From contig NC_059272.1 in assembly GCF_017591435.1 (NCBI RefSeq), positions 11,033,550-11,097,549 of the forward strand: DNA of 64,000 nt, in the 5' to 3' direction. Each line of letters starts with the position of its first letter. Positions within the stretch are counted from its first letter, which is position 1. The notes below the pieces were generated by a model that was not told the DNA's origin, did no database searches, and saw only the letters and a list, made by a program, of their open reading frames with translations. The DNA comes from Portunus trituberculatus (lineage: Eukaryota; Arthropoda; Malacostraca; Decapoda; Portunidae). Of this stretch, positions 1 through 12,587 are shown in pieces. The position numbers were made by a program, and so were the translations under genes.

Positions 1-74
1 TTACTCTTAGGTAACTGTAGAATTATAGATGATTGCTCTGGAGCTCAGCGACCACCTCCGCCATCGACGATGTC

Positions 75-76
<2 letters not shown>

Positions 77-116
<40 letters not shown>
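77..116. repeat. (GT)n microsatellite
   Basis: Uninterrupted GT dinucleotides of about 20 units. The rest of bases 1-630 shows no credible coding sequence; short open frames there have no recognisable motif. Confidence 0.95.
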
Positions 117-118
<2 letters not shown>

Positions 119-631
119 CTGCCCATCTGGTCATTGTAGGACAGTGAGATTCTCATGTTGATACGATACTGTATATTTGGATCAAAAACTTATTGACACA
201 ATATATCACAGTAAAACAAATATAATAGGGATGCTTTCCTTTGACAAGGATGCAGGTGAAATAACAAGTTGCACCCATATTCCCACCAAATGAGAATGGC
301 TGTGAAACAAGTACATGATACATTATGTGAAGCGACTAAAATACAATAAGATACAATCATAGAGTGGCATGCGGGATAAGCATATCCAAAGGACAATGAA
401 CTTATGTGTTTACTATGCACTATGCACAACACATTACGAAGGAGATGATGATGATAATGTATCCTCTGTGGTAGCTTGCCATGGTCTGATCTATGTGGCA
501 GCCTGCTGTGGTCTGCCTTATGGGTGTGTCATGGGGCATGGGACAGAGACCTCACTCAGTGACACAGTAGTCTTCTGTCCACCCGAACAGGACAGTCAGC
601 ATTTCTAAAATGTAAACATCCCGGTCACATT

Positions 632-850
632 CACCCATGGTCATCCGTTCGTCACTTCGCCAGCCATTCCTCTATGGAAAGAGCTCAGAGCTCATACTGA
701 CTGATCTTCAAGTAGGATTGAGACCACTTACACACCACACACTGGAACAGTGAAGCCACAAGTCCTTGGATTACACCATGTAGCTACTTGCTACTAAGTG
801 AACATGGGCTACACATTAACAGACCGGCCCATTTGCATCACTGCACCTAA
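632..850 (-). mobile_element. Diverged SINE copy (AC-tailed family)
   Basis: Read on the minus strand, this resembles the body of the SINE at 58266-58484 and 58543-58817. Shared blocks are the 'gagctcagagctcat' stretch near 690, the 'gattgagacca' stretch near 718 and the 'gtgaacatgggctacac' stretch near 800. It is more diverged than the copies at the right end of the window. No tRNA-like head was found. Boundaries are approximate. Confidence 0.65.
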
Positions 851-906
851 GACTTGTACCTAGTCCTTCTCAGTTATGAGTCAAGTGTGCTACCATTCAC
901 TATGTG

Positions 907-939
<33 letters not shown>

Positions 940-950
940 TGTGTGCGTGT
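907..950. repeat. (GT)n tail of LINE copy A
   Basis: GT repeat with a few CG interruptions, directly abutting the 3' end of the minus-strand LINE that starts at 951. On the element's sense strand it is the (AC)n tail. Confidence 0.9.
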
Positions 951-3824
951 ATTTACCTAATTGTATTTACCTAATTGTAACATACGGGAAAAGAGCTATG
1001 CTCGTGTTGTCCCGTCTCCATATCTATTAATGTCCAGCTTTTTCTTAAAATCATGAATATTCCTTGCGTTGACCACTTCCACGTCTAAACTATTCCATGC
1101 TTCCACCCTTCTATGAGGGAAGCTATATTTTTCACATCTCTCCTATAAGTGGCCATTTTAGTTTTTTCCCATGCCCTCTCGACATTCTTTCATTCCACAT
1201 ACACAGATCTTCCCTATCCATTTTTCCATGCCAATCATCACTCTGTATATTGCTATCAGGTCTCCCTTTCTTCTGTTTTCCAGGGTCGGAAGTTGCATTT
1301 TTTTCAGTCTGTCTTCATAAGTCAAATCTCTTAAGTCAGGCACCATTTTGTTGCAGCCCTCTGTACTTTCTCTAGTTTCCTTATGTGTTTCTTTAAGTTC
1401 GAGCCCACTGTATTGTTGCATATTCAAGCCTCGGTCTTATCATTGCAGTAATTATTTTCTTCATCATTTCTTCATCTAAATATACGAACGCCACTCTTAT
1501 GTTCCTCAATAAGTTCAATACTTCTCCAATTATTTTGTTTATATGTCTCTGGCGATAGGTCATTGGTAATTGTCACCCCAAGGTCTTTTTCTTCATGACT
1601 GGTTTTATGTCTTCATTTCCTATCTTGTACATACTCCTGATTCTTCTTTCACTCTTGCCAAACTCTATTTTCTTGCATTTTGTCGTGTTGAACTCCATTT
1701 GCCATGTACAGCTCCATTTCCATATTCTGTCCAAGTCTTCCTGGAGTAGTTCGCAATCTTTGTCACATCTCACTTTTCTTAACAATTTTGCATCGCCTGC
1801 AAATAGGCTCACATAACTGGACACCCCATCCACCATGTCATTTATGTAGACCGCGAACATTACTGGTGCCAACACTGATCCCTGTGGAACTCCACTCTCC
1901 ACCAAGCCCCATTCTGATGGTCTGTCCTTAATTATTGTTCTCATTTCTCTTCCTACCAAAAGTCTTCCATCCATTTTAGTAAACTGCCATGCACTCCTCC
2001 TACCATTTCAAGTTTCCAGATCAGTCTCCGTGTGGTACCTTATCAAAGGCCTTTTTTAAATCCAGATATATTCCATCAGCCCAACCATCTCTTTCCTGTA
2101 TTACATCTATCACCCTCGAATAGTAACATATCAGGTTTGTCGTGCATGAACGCCCTTTTCTAAAACCAAATTGACACTCACAAAGTATGTCATTTTTCTC
2201 CAAGAAGTCTGTCCATCTATTCTTCACCACCCTCTCACACATCTTAGCTACCACACTTGTAAGTGACACTGGTCTATAGTTCAATGGGTCTCTCTTGTTA
2301 CCTGATTTATAGATTGGGACAATGTTAGCTCTTTTCCAGTCTTGGGGCACTACACCTTCCCTTAATGAGGCATCAATTACTTCACAAACTTTTTCTGCCA
2401 GTTGCTCCTGCATTCTCTTAAAATCCATCCTGATACCCCATCAGGTCCCACAGCTTTTCTCACTTCTAAACTCCCCATCATATTCTTGATCTCCTCCACA
2501 GTTACTTGAAACTCCTTCATAATCCCTTTCTGTTCCATTACCAGTGGTTTGTCAAAAGCAGTCTCCTTTGTGAATACCTTCCGAAAGCATCCATTCATAG
2601 CCTCTGCCATTTCCTGGGATCTTCACTGCATACTCCATTTACTTCTAAACTTTCAATACTTTCTCTATTTTTGATGTTGTTGTTCACATGTCTGTAAAAA
2701 GCCTTGGTTGGTCTTTACATTTATCAATTATATCCTTTTCTTGTTTCTTTCTTTCTTCTCTTCTAATCAACACATATTCATTTCTTGCTCTTTTGTAACT
2801 TTCCCACTGCTTAATCCGTCTTTTCCTTCTCCACCTCTTCCATGCATCCTCTTTTCTTGTTCTAGCCTTTTCACATCTATCGTTAAACCAGTCCTGCTTT
2901 CCAACTTCTATGTTGTCTTATTGGTACAAATTTTTCTCACCTTCTTTGTATATTTTTATAAATTCCTTCCACTTTTCATTTGCTCCTTAGCACTCTTGAA
3001 TTTCATCCAATTTGTCTCTTGAAAGAATTTCTTTAGGTTTCCAAAATCTGTCTTGGCATAATTCCATCTTCCCACTTTATATTCTTCATTTCTTCTAGAT
3101 TTCTCTTCATCTATCACCTTGAACTCCAAAACTGCATGATCACTCTTTGCTAAAGGGCACTCCACCCTCATCTCCTCAATGACCATTGGCTCTGTACTAA
3201 AGACCAAGTCCAGTCTTGACGATGCTCCCTCTCCTCCAAACCTAGTATCTTCTTTGACCCACTGAGTTAACACATTTTCCATTGCCAGTGTCAATAGTGT
3301 ATTTCCCATGTTGTCTCTGATCCTTCCATTGACCAGTCCTCCCAACACACCTCTTTACAATTAAAATCTCCCATCATTATAGTTCGTTCACAGCCACCCA
3401 ACATTTCTTCCAGACATGTTCCTGTATCACTTATCATTTCTTCATATTCCTGTACTGACCATGCATTTGTCTTAGGTGGTACGTACACCACTATGTAGTG
3501 CCTCTTTTTCCTTCATTAGTTTCTGCTCTGATCTTTAGCACTTCTGCCTTTCCCATACCTTCTTTCACTTGATCCACCTTTATATCTTTTTAACCAGCAA
3601 CATCACTCCTCCTCCCATCTTACCTACTCTATTTCTTTTCCAAACATTATATTTCCTTCTCCAACCATCATCAAGTCTTCTCCCTCTCTCAGTTTTGTTT
3701 CAGTAAGACCCACAATATCTGGGTTCTTGTCCCTCAAGTAATCGTTGAGTTCTAAAATCCCCGATATCACTCCATTTATGTTGGAATACATTACATTCCG
3801 CTCATACGTAAGTTTCTTTAGTCC

Positions 3825-3828
<4 letters not shown>
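951..3828 (-). mobile_element. LINE copy A, APE-type non-LTR retrotransposon, degraded
   Basis: Minus-strand pieces follow the order of a LINE ORF2. Apurinic endonuclease blocks come first (GDFNCKE near 3400, SDHAVLEF near 3150). The RT fingers follow at 2021-2428 (LNYRPVSLTSV, QFGFRKGRSC, YLDLKKAFDKVPH). The palm is at 1573-1974 (GVPQGSVLAP, then FAGDAK where FADD is usual). A C-terminal piece lies at 1158-1427. Several frameshifts separate the blocks and the catalytic Asp pair is broken (AGD), so the copy is dead. The 3' end carries two copies of a 14-bp unit (sense AATTAGGTAAATAC) followed by (AC)n. The 5' end is truncated at (GT)n. Clade is probably CR1/L2/Jockey-like but unresolved. Confidence 0.9.

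Positions 3829-3874
<46 letters not shown>
3829..3874. repeat. (GT)n at the junction of LINE copies A and B
   Basis: Pure GT run lying exactly between the 5' truncation point of copy A and the 3' terminus of copy B. Both copies are on the minus strand. Confidence 0.95.
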
Positions 3875-3876
<2 letters not shown>

Positions 3877-4461
3877 TTACCTAGTTGTAGTTTTACAGAG
3901 CCTGGGCTTTATGCTCATGTGGCCCTGTCTCCATATCTTCACTTATCCAATCTTACTTTAAAAGTATGCAGACTCGTTGCAGACACTACTTCTTCATTCA
4001 AACTGTTCCACGTCTCAATACATCTTTGCGGGAAACTATATTTTTTAACATCTCTCAGACATCTTCCTTTTCTCAGCTTTTTACTATGCGATCTTGTGCT
4101 TCGAATGTCATATTCTTCTCTCAGGATCAGTTTCTCATTATCTACTTGGTCCATTCCATTGATCAATTTGTAAACTTGTATCAGATCCCCTCTCTCCCTT
4201 CTTTGTTCCAGGGTTGGTAGATCCATAGCCTTTAGTCTCTCCTCATATGTCATCCCTTCAAATTCTGGAACCATTCTTGTAGCCATTTTTTGTAGTCTCT
4301 CCAACTTCCTTATGTGTTTCTTTTTATGAGGGGTCCACACTACTCCTATATATTCCAATCTGGGTCTTATTATAGTACTTATCAATTTCTTCATCATTTC
4401 TTTGTCCATGTCGTGAAATGCTACTCCAATATTCCTTAGTAAATTATATGTCTTTCTAAAA

Positions 4462-4462
<1 letters not shown>
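3875..4462 (-). mobile_element. LINE copy B, 3'-terminal fragment
   Basis: A single minus-strand frame at 3939-4409 encodes the C-terminal part of a LINE ORF2 (RPRLEYIGVVWTPHKKKHIR, then TRMVPEFEGMTYEERL and SFPQRCIETWNSL). The sense 3' end has the typical CAACTAGGTAAATAC followed by (AC)n. It closely matches the plus-strand copy F at 57620-58252. It is bounded by GT microsatellite on both sides. Confidence 0.92.

Positions 4463-4516
<54 letters not shown>
4463..4516. repeat. (GT)n at the junction of LINE copies B and C
   Basis: Pure GT run between the 5' truncation of copy B and the 3' tail of copy C. Confidence 0.95.
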
Positions 4517-4519
<3 letters not shown>

Positions 4520-4886
4520 ATCTAGTGGTATTTACCTACTAGTATTGTACAGGGTTCGAGTGGGGCTTTTATAGTGTCCTTTTTCCAAGTCTCCACTTAT
4601 TCAATTTTTCTTTAAAGCTACGCACATTATGTGCTGCAACAACTTCATCATTCAGTGCATTCCATTTTTTCACCATTACATGTTATATTACTATTTTCCA
4701 ATGTCCTTCACACACTGCTTCTTCCTAATCTTCTTTGCATGTCCTCTTGTCCTTCGAGCTTCTTCTGTCACCAGCACCAGGTCTTGCTTCTCTATTTTTT
4801 CAATACCATTTGTTAAGGTGAACAGCAGACCCATCACATTTGACTCGAATATTTACTTCATTCAGTCAAAAACTTGAGAACACATG
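4517..4886 (-). mobile_element. LINE copy C, 3' part
   Basis: Minus-strand 3' end of a LINE. The tail reads TAGGTAAATACC then TAGATAAACAC into (AC)n. The coding remnant includes EEARRTRGHAKK. It resembles the 3' end of copy E (57265-57437), including the segment about an 'acataatgtgc' block. It is interrupted at 4887 by a Tigger-like fragment; the missing middle of ORF2 is not in the window. Confidence 0.8.
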
Positions 4887-4888
4887 TA

Positions 4889-5183
4889 CAGGCAATCCCT
4901 GCTGAACGAAGGGGTTACGTTCCTAAAAAACACTTCGTGAAGCGAAACTTCGTTAAGCGAACCGATTATAACAAGTTTAACCCCTGATTTGAACTTCCAT
5001 TGAGAATAAGCAAAGCGAGAGTGCAGTAAAAGTAAAAGGTTTAATGAAAGTAAAAATTATGAAGTTCAGGTGGTTCTTTTAGCTTTCAAGGAAGATGCGG
5101 TCTCACCAGCCTTCTTAATAGAGTCTGCCGACTTGCTGATGGAGTCAAGATGGTGGCAAGCAATGTTATTAGTTTTCTGGCCT
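4889..5183 (+). mobile_element. Truncated Tigger-like DNA element
   Basis: It begins after a TA with CAGGCAATCCCTGCTGAACG, similar to the terminus of the element at 6101-6794. About 295 bp match that element in inverted orientation (the 'ttataacaagttt' and 'tattagttttct' blocks are shared). It lacks its other end and joins LINE sequence at about 5183. It disrupts LINE copy C. Confidence 0.75.
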
Positions 5184-6063
5184 CTCTCTTGTCTGTGAAT
5201 AATACCCAGTAAAATTGACACACATGATCTTCCTGTCATGAACCCTAATTGTTTGTTCAATATAACTTGTTTTTCTTCCAGATATTTAACCCATTTTTCT
5301 TTAATAACAATTTCACATATTTTATCCACAACACTTGTAAGTGACGCCAGTCTGTAATTTAATGGCTCAGTTGACTTTCCTCCTTTGAATATTGGGATTA
5401 TGTTAGCTCTCTTCCATTCCTGTGGTACTCTCTCTTCCTTTAATGAGCTTGTAACCATTTTCTAAATTGGTTCTAACAATTGATCTTTACATTCCTTTAG
5501 TGCCCAGCCTGACACACCATCTGGTTCCATCGCTTTTCTGACATCCAAATTTTCTAGTAGTTTCCCAATTTTTTGCTCTTGTGCACTATAAATTCTTGCA
5601 AGCTTTGACAGTGCAGTGTCCTATTTGGTTCTGTAAACTCCTCTTATTCAGTGAAAACAATTTTGAAACTCTTTCATAATTTCACTCATTTCCTTTGCTG
5701 TTTGCTGTCTTCCTTATTTTAACTTTTTTTCTATTGTTTCCTTATTCTTCATCTTACCATTTATATACCTGTAGTAAAGTTTGGGTTCATCTTTGCTTTT
5801 CTGCACCATATCTTTCTCAAAGTCTCTTTCTTCCTCTCTCCTTATACTGCTGTCTGCTGCTTTCATTTCTCTGCTTTTTTTAGTTTCTTCCAAGCATTAT
5901 TTTTTTTCCCTCTTAGCTTTATGCATCTGTCATTGTACCAGGCTTGTATACTCTTCTTTACTCTATAGATTGGTACGTATTTCTTCACTCCCTTGCTATA
6001 CTTCTGTAGGAATAGTTCATATTTCCCCTGTACTCTCCTTCCATTCATAATGTTCTTCCATTG
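5184..6063 (-). mobile_element. LINE copy C, 5' part (endonuclease-RT linker and RT fingers)
   Basis: The minus-strand frame at 5184-5458 has EWKRANIIPIFKGG, LNYRLASLTSVVDKI and QLGFMTGRSC, which are RT fingers. Further pieces toward 6048 match the linker between endonuclease and RT (KYVPIYRVKKSIQAWYND). It ends at a short GT run at 6063. The RT palm is absent because the copy is broken by the Tigger fragment and a deletion. Confidence 0.8.
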
Positions 6064-6100
6064 TGTGTGTGCGTTACATATGTTTTACACATTTCTAGTA

Positions 6101-6794
6101 CAGGCAACCTCCGCTTAACGAACGTTCACACAACAAAATTTCGCTACAACGAACGTTTCCTTTTACTACCATCTGCTCGTATAACGAACACCAAACTCGC
6201 TTTAACAAAATTTTATCCAGGTAATTTTTTCCAAGTTTAAAAAAGGCGAGAAAACTAATAGCAATGCTCACCACCACGGCTTGACTCCATCTAGTGTCTC
6301 TACTATTTTCAAGTCAGCAGACTCTATTAAGAAGTTTGGTGTGACCGTATCTTCCTTGCAAGCTAAAAGAACCACCTGAACTCGTGGCTGCAATGGATAA
6401 AATGGAAAGCCTTGTGGAAATGTGGTACATAAGTTTTGTATGTGGTACAATGATGCACCCTTTACATTCCACAGGTTGCCAGCTAGCATCTTTCCCACTC
6501 CATTCTCCCTCCCTTCATAAATTTAATATCATCAAGATTATAAAGTTACTTACATACATACATTAGTGTACATTATAATGACTTCGTCTTAAATTAAACT
6601 GCTTAATGTTTAACTTCATAATTTTTACTTTAATTAAACCTTTTACTGTACTATGATGCACTCTCGCTTTGTTTACTCTCAATGGAAGTTCAAGTCAGGG
6701 GGTCAAACTTGTTATAATTGGTTTGCTTGACGAAAATTCGCTTAACAAACCTTTTTTTAGGAACGTAACCCGTTCGTTAAGCCGGGATTGCCTG
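6101..6794. mobile_element. Tigger-like TIR element, non-autonomous
   Basis: The termini are inverted repeats. The left begins CAGGCAACCTCCGCTTAACG; the right, read in reverse, begins CAGGCAATCCCGGCTTAACG. Both are flanked by TA, the target duplication of Tc1/mariner/pogo elements. It is 694 bp with no transposase frame. A partial inverted copy lies at 4889-5183. Confidence 0.85.
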
Positions 6795-6871
6795 TACATG
6801 TATTTGTTTCATTGAATGTAAACATCACAAAATGGGTCTTAGAGCAATCATTATTCATGGCTTTACTTCAG

Positions 6872-7054
6872 GGAAAGGCTGACAACTTCCTTACCCAAGG
6901 ACAGCTACTGCCAGATGCTCTGGTCACATCATGTGCTACTGGTGGAGTGCCACTCATCATGCGCATGCAGGAAGAATATGACCATTCTTATTACTTCATT
7001 GCTTCTTTCATGGGAGATCATTTTGATCACCATGCTAAATTTTTGAAATCTTGA
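6872..7054 (+). CDS. Terminal coding exon of an unrecognised conserved-looking gene
   Basis: A polypyrimidine acceptor (ctttacttcag, ending 6871) precedes 61 codon-length positions ending in TGA at 7052-7054. The peptide starts GKADNFLTQGQLLPDALV, has a block PLIMRMQEEYDHSYYF near the middle and ends HHAKFLKS. Its composition and codon structure look like a real protein C-terminus rather than noise. It shows no similarity to the transposon frames around it. The upstream part of the gene would have to lie outside or left of the window. A Tigger-like element ends only 77 bp before the exon. I do not recognise the family, so no function is proposed. Confidence 0.5.
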   Translation, partial: GKADNFLTQGQLLPDALVTSCATGGVPLIMRMQEEYDHSYYFIASFMGDHFDHHAKFLKS

Positions 7055-9005
<1,951 letters not shown>

Positions 9006-9009
9006 CACA

Positions 9010-9990
9010 TACACATACAAGGCGTACGTGTTCAAAAAGTTTGGTAATAAATGTGTGAATATTTATTGAATTACGAATAATAAGGATGTTTTGTCACTAA
9101 TCTTCAAAGTACTGAAAAAATCTCCTTCCTCACATACATGTGTTCCATCATTCCTGCTACTGTCAAAAAGATGTCTACTGCCTAGCTGGAAGTCCTCTTT
9201 TTTTCAACAACTTCAAGTGGCAAGTGCTGAGACTCGTGTTCGATTTGTTTTCTTCAGTGGTGTCAAATCGCTTCCTTTTCATCGTTTTTTTTTTTTTTTT
9301 TTTTTTTTTTCCCACTTTTAGGAACAGGCAGAAGTCACAAGGTGCCAAGTCGGGGGAATATGGTGGATGCAGAACCGCAGCTAAATTCTTCCCCACCATG
9401 AACTGCTAAACAAAGAACTTTGAACAAGCAGCGATATGTACGTACAAGGGCGTATTAATTGTCATGCTGCAGCAGCCAGCGATTTTTCTACTTCTTCCGT
9501 CTAACAGCCTCTCACAGGCATTTCAGAACTTCCACATAGAAAACAGCATTGACAGTGCAGCATCGAGAAAAAATTCAATGCGCACCATTCCATATCAAAG
9601 AATGCAAATTTAGGTAGCATGACCTTCACATATCGAAATGGATAGAGTGATATATCTGCCGGCAGAGACTTATAATACTCTGAACGTCTCTCTGTAGTTG
9701 TACTCAATGAAAGGCTGCTTCCTTAGAGCCGATCTTATCATGGTTTATATTAAAATTACATGGTTTATGGCCTGATCTGGACCACTTGTTTGTAAGGAGC
9801 AATATTGTTGAAACGAGCTACAGGTTACTCCTACAAGTTGGCTTGCTATTCCTCGCTGTAAAGTCAATGCAGGGCTTGATTATTTTCAATCAGGCTGTTG
9901 CCTGTTTGTAATAATCTCCCTGAACATGTTACTGCAGTTTGTCAATGCATTCAAACGCCAAGTGCCAACTCGATTTATCTCTGCATAATG
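9010..9990 (-). mobile_element. Mariner-like transposase relic
   Basis: On the minus strand the peptide HPPYSPDLAPCDFCLF (near 9330-9380) is the hallmark YSPDLAP-D/F motif of mariner transposases, followed by RFDTTEE. Just upstream, about 9400-9480, a frameshifted LLQHDN piece corresponds to the catalytic HDNA block. Frames are broken repeatedly, and a 25-bp poly-T (9286-9310) interrupts the coding strand after YSPDLAP. Clear terminal repeats were not identified. The upper boundary is a guess. Confidence 0.75.
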
Positions 9991-10162
9991 TACGTACATT
10001 CTATATGAGTTTGTGCGAAGTGTTTCTCTGGTAAGGAGTCTGGATAAAACCGTGTATTAGCCAACAATACGCCATCCAACTAGAGTAGATGTCTTCAAAT
10101 TCAAATGTAGTCCTGTTGGAGGTTTCATCTGCTTCTAGATGGGGCTCTGGCTTCATCTAGGT

Positions 10163-11356
10163 CAGGGGTATTCAATTAAAAGTCACTGAGGTCCAGTTCT
10201 TAAAATTTCCCCAAGTAAAAGGTCCGAACGGAAGTCCAGCTTGTGTCTTATAGCCGTTCCCTATGTCGACATTTTCATATGGATTCAACAGTATTTATTG
10301 TCTATTTTCAATGCAGGAAATGTTTAACAGAGTGCACAGCTAGCTCTTTTGCCCTAAATAAAAGTAGTCCCAGGCAAATAAATTTAAGGCCTTTATTTCA
10401 GATTAAAGAAAACAGAAATCTCAGAATAAAATAAATTGCGAGCAGAGCCAAAAAACCCTTTTTTCTCTCAAATTAATGAGGTCCCAGCCTAAAGAATTAA
10501 AGGCCTACACTTCAAGTAAAACAGTCAACATCATCAGGAGAAAATGAATAAAAAGTGGCTCTTTTAGGAAAAAGAATATGTGCAAACATAGCATTGATTA
10601 AAGTTTTATTTTTTTTCTTGAAGATGTCCCAGCCTAAAAATTGAAAGAATGAACAAAAATTTCTCTGTCCATTCCTCTTTGACACAACAGTTTTCCGCAT
10701 CAACTTTGCGTCTCTTGGAGCAAGCCATGCTCTCATCTGTCTCTTCCTCTCTGCTGTGGTGCACTGAGAGCGCAAGGTTAAGGCAGCACGCACTGTTGCC
10801 AGATTGTCGTACTCAGAGCATAGTATTTACCGGTTTCTGACGCTTAACTATTGCCAAGAAACATCAGGAATAAACTATTTTAACGATAATTATAAGTGAA
10901 TCTCCTTACTGAGGTCCACGAGACAGTTTTTGGGTCGGAAGCCGGTGAATATAAGAGGCTGAGTAAGACAGTCTGGCAACGTTGGCAGCACGCTCGAACG
11001 CTCTCCACCCCCCCTCTCACCCCCACCCCCACACTATACACTGCCCGCGTGTCGCCTGCTGGCTGCCACCGTCCACCACCTCGTCACCATGGTGAAAGGT
11101 GCATGCCACCCAGATACCCACCACGCCCTTTGGTCATACCTGCCACCCTGCATATTAGCTTGACCTTTCTACTGCAGGAAATTGAGAGTGTTCACGCTCT
11201 CACTGGCCTGTTGACACCCGCCAGCGTTGCACGGCGCCCCGCCACCCGCCACACCCTCCCTCCCCGCTGTCACCTGGCCGCAGATTGGTCACGGGTCCGG
11301 ACAGAACCATCGCTCGGTCCGGATCCGGACCAGGGTCCGCCATTTGGTGATGCCTG
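10163..11356. mobile_element. hAT-like element, non-autonomous, perfect 8-bp TSD
   Basis: It is flanked by the identical octamer ATCTAGGT at 10155-10162 and 11357-11364. The left end begins CAGGGGTATTCAA; the right end, reversed, begins CAGGCATCACCAAATGG. Both fit hAT termini (CAGGnnT...). It is about 1.19 kb. The interior is AT-rich on the left and very GC-rich on the right (10990-11350). No transposase was recognised; open frames in the GC-rich part are low complexity. Confidence 0.85.
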
Positions 11357-11410
11357 ATCTAGGTCAATTCACCTGGTCAACTCACCTGATAGGGCCTTGC
11401 CACCCTAAAA

Positions 11411-11890
11411 GGGTTATCACACTGGCTTATGGTACGCAAAACGCAGTTCTTGATATGAAACCAGGAACGCTAGCACACAGAAGCTGTCTGCGTTCTCCCT
11501 ATCCTAGGCAAATGGCCCACCATCTGAGATCATAACTAATCAAAACAAACCAGCCACCACCAGTACCTTCACGAAAATATGCCGCTTATACCTGAACACA
11601 TGCTTCGTGCTGGATTAATTACATTTGCACTTGGTGTGCTTGAAGAAGAGAAAGAAGCTAGACAAGAACCAAGGGCAAGAGGTGCACAGCGGCAACTTTG
11701 TAGTCGATAATGGTTACAAAGAAGGCAATCGAGAAGTCAGTACAGGACACTTGTCCAGGAGTTGGCATTTGAAGACCCGGCGACTATCAGAATTGGATGC
11801 GTGTCAGCAGAGCACAATTCTGCCATGGTACTTCCTCTGCAGGTCAGGCGTAGGTCGCAAAGCGAAGCATGGCCCATGTTATCATTAGGG
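11411..11890 (+). mobile_element. PIF/Harbinger fragment with transposase N-terminus
   Basis: It starts with GGGTTATCACACTGGCTTAT, closely matching the terminal repeat of the element at 34410-35083. From about 11745 the plus strand encodes LVQELAFEDPATI then, after a frameshift, a VSAEH block. This resembles the N-terminal 'LL..L..eDP.sfrNf.Rm' region of PIF/Harbinger transposases. The catalytic core and the other terminus were not found, so this is a decayed, one-ended fragment. Confidence 0.55.
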
Positions 11891-12016
11891 GTGGGGGTGT
11901 GGCATGAAGAAGTGTCCAACCATGATGAGACGGGAAGTAAAGACCTGCCCTGCCAGATGCACATATCATATGCTCCATGGAGCGACGCGGACGCCCAACC
12001 CAGCACCAACACCACC

Positions 12017-12041
12017 AACACCAATAGTGATGATGATGATG

Positions 12042-12074
<33 letters not shown>

Positions 12075-12125
12075 TATAGCTGTACGTAGTAGTAGTAGTA
12101 GTAGTAGTAATAACGATAGAATAAT
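12017..12125. repeat. Trinucleotide cluster (GAT)n, (AAT)n, (AGT)n
   Basis: Three adjoining trinucleotide tracts. They generate poly-Asn/Ile/Leu/Tyr frames on both strands that are not genes. Confidence 0.9.
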
Positions 12126-12587
12126 AAAGAACATAGCAACACCAAGGTGAGCAGTATTGATGATAACATATAAAAGAACCAACAATACTATACTTTTTAT
12201 TATTATCATTCATGCTAATATCAATTCTACTTACATAACTCTAAAATAACATTTCCATCATTAACGTTGCCTTTATAACTAGGTAAATATGGAATGTTTT
12301 GCTGCTGCTCTATTCTCACCAATGTAACCAATAATTCCTAATTAAGCAAAAAAAAAAATGATGCTATGAAGCAACCAGCTGCTGGTTGTCACCAGCAATG
12401 GTTATGTCTGCTTCTGGCCGCCGTTGTGGAAAGACCTCAACAGCCGCTCTCTGTGTTTTTCCTCCTACCGGCACAAAGGATCCTTGGAGCACTGTCTCCT
12501 CCAGGACAAGTGTGCTATGAACTCAGATAGCAGTGACCTGTGTGACACACCTGTGCAGTCACCTGTAAGGCAGCAACATCAACCGAG

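Noticed and set aside
10896..11357. 153-aa Pro/Arg-rich frame
   Set aside because: It lies in the GC-rich end of a hAT element, with low-complexity composition and no motif.
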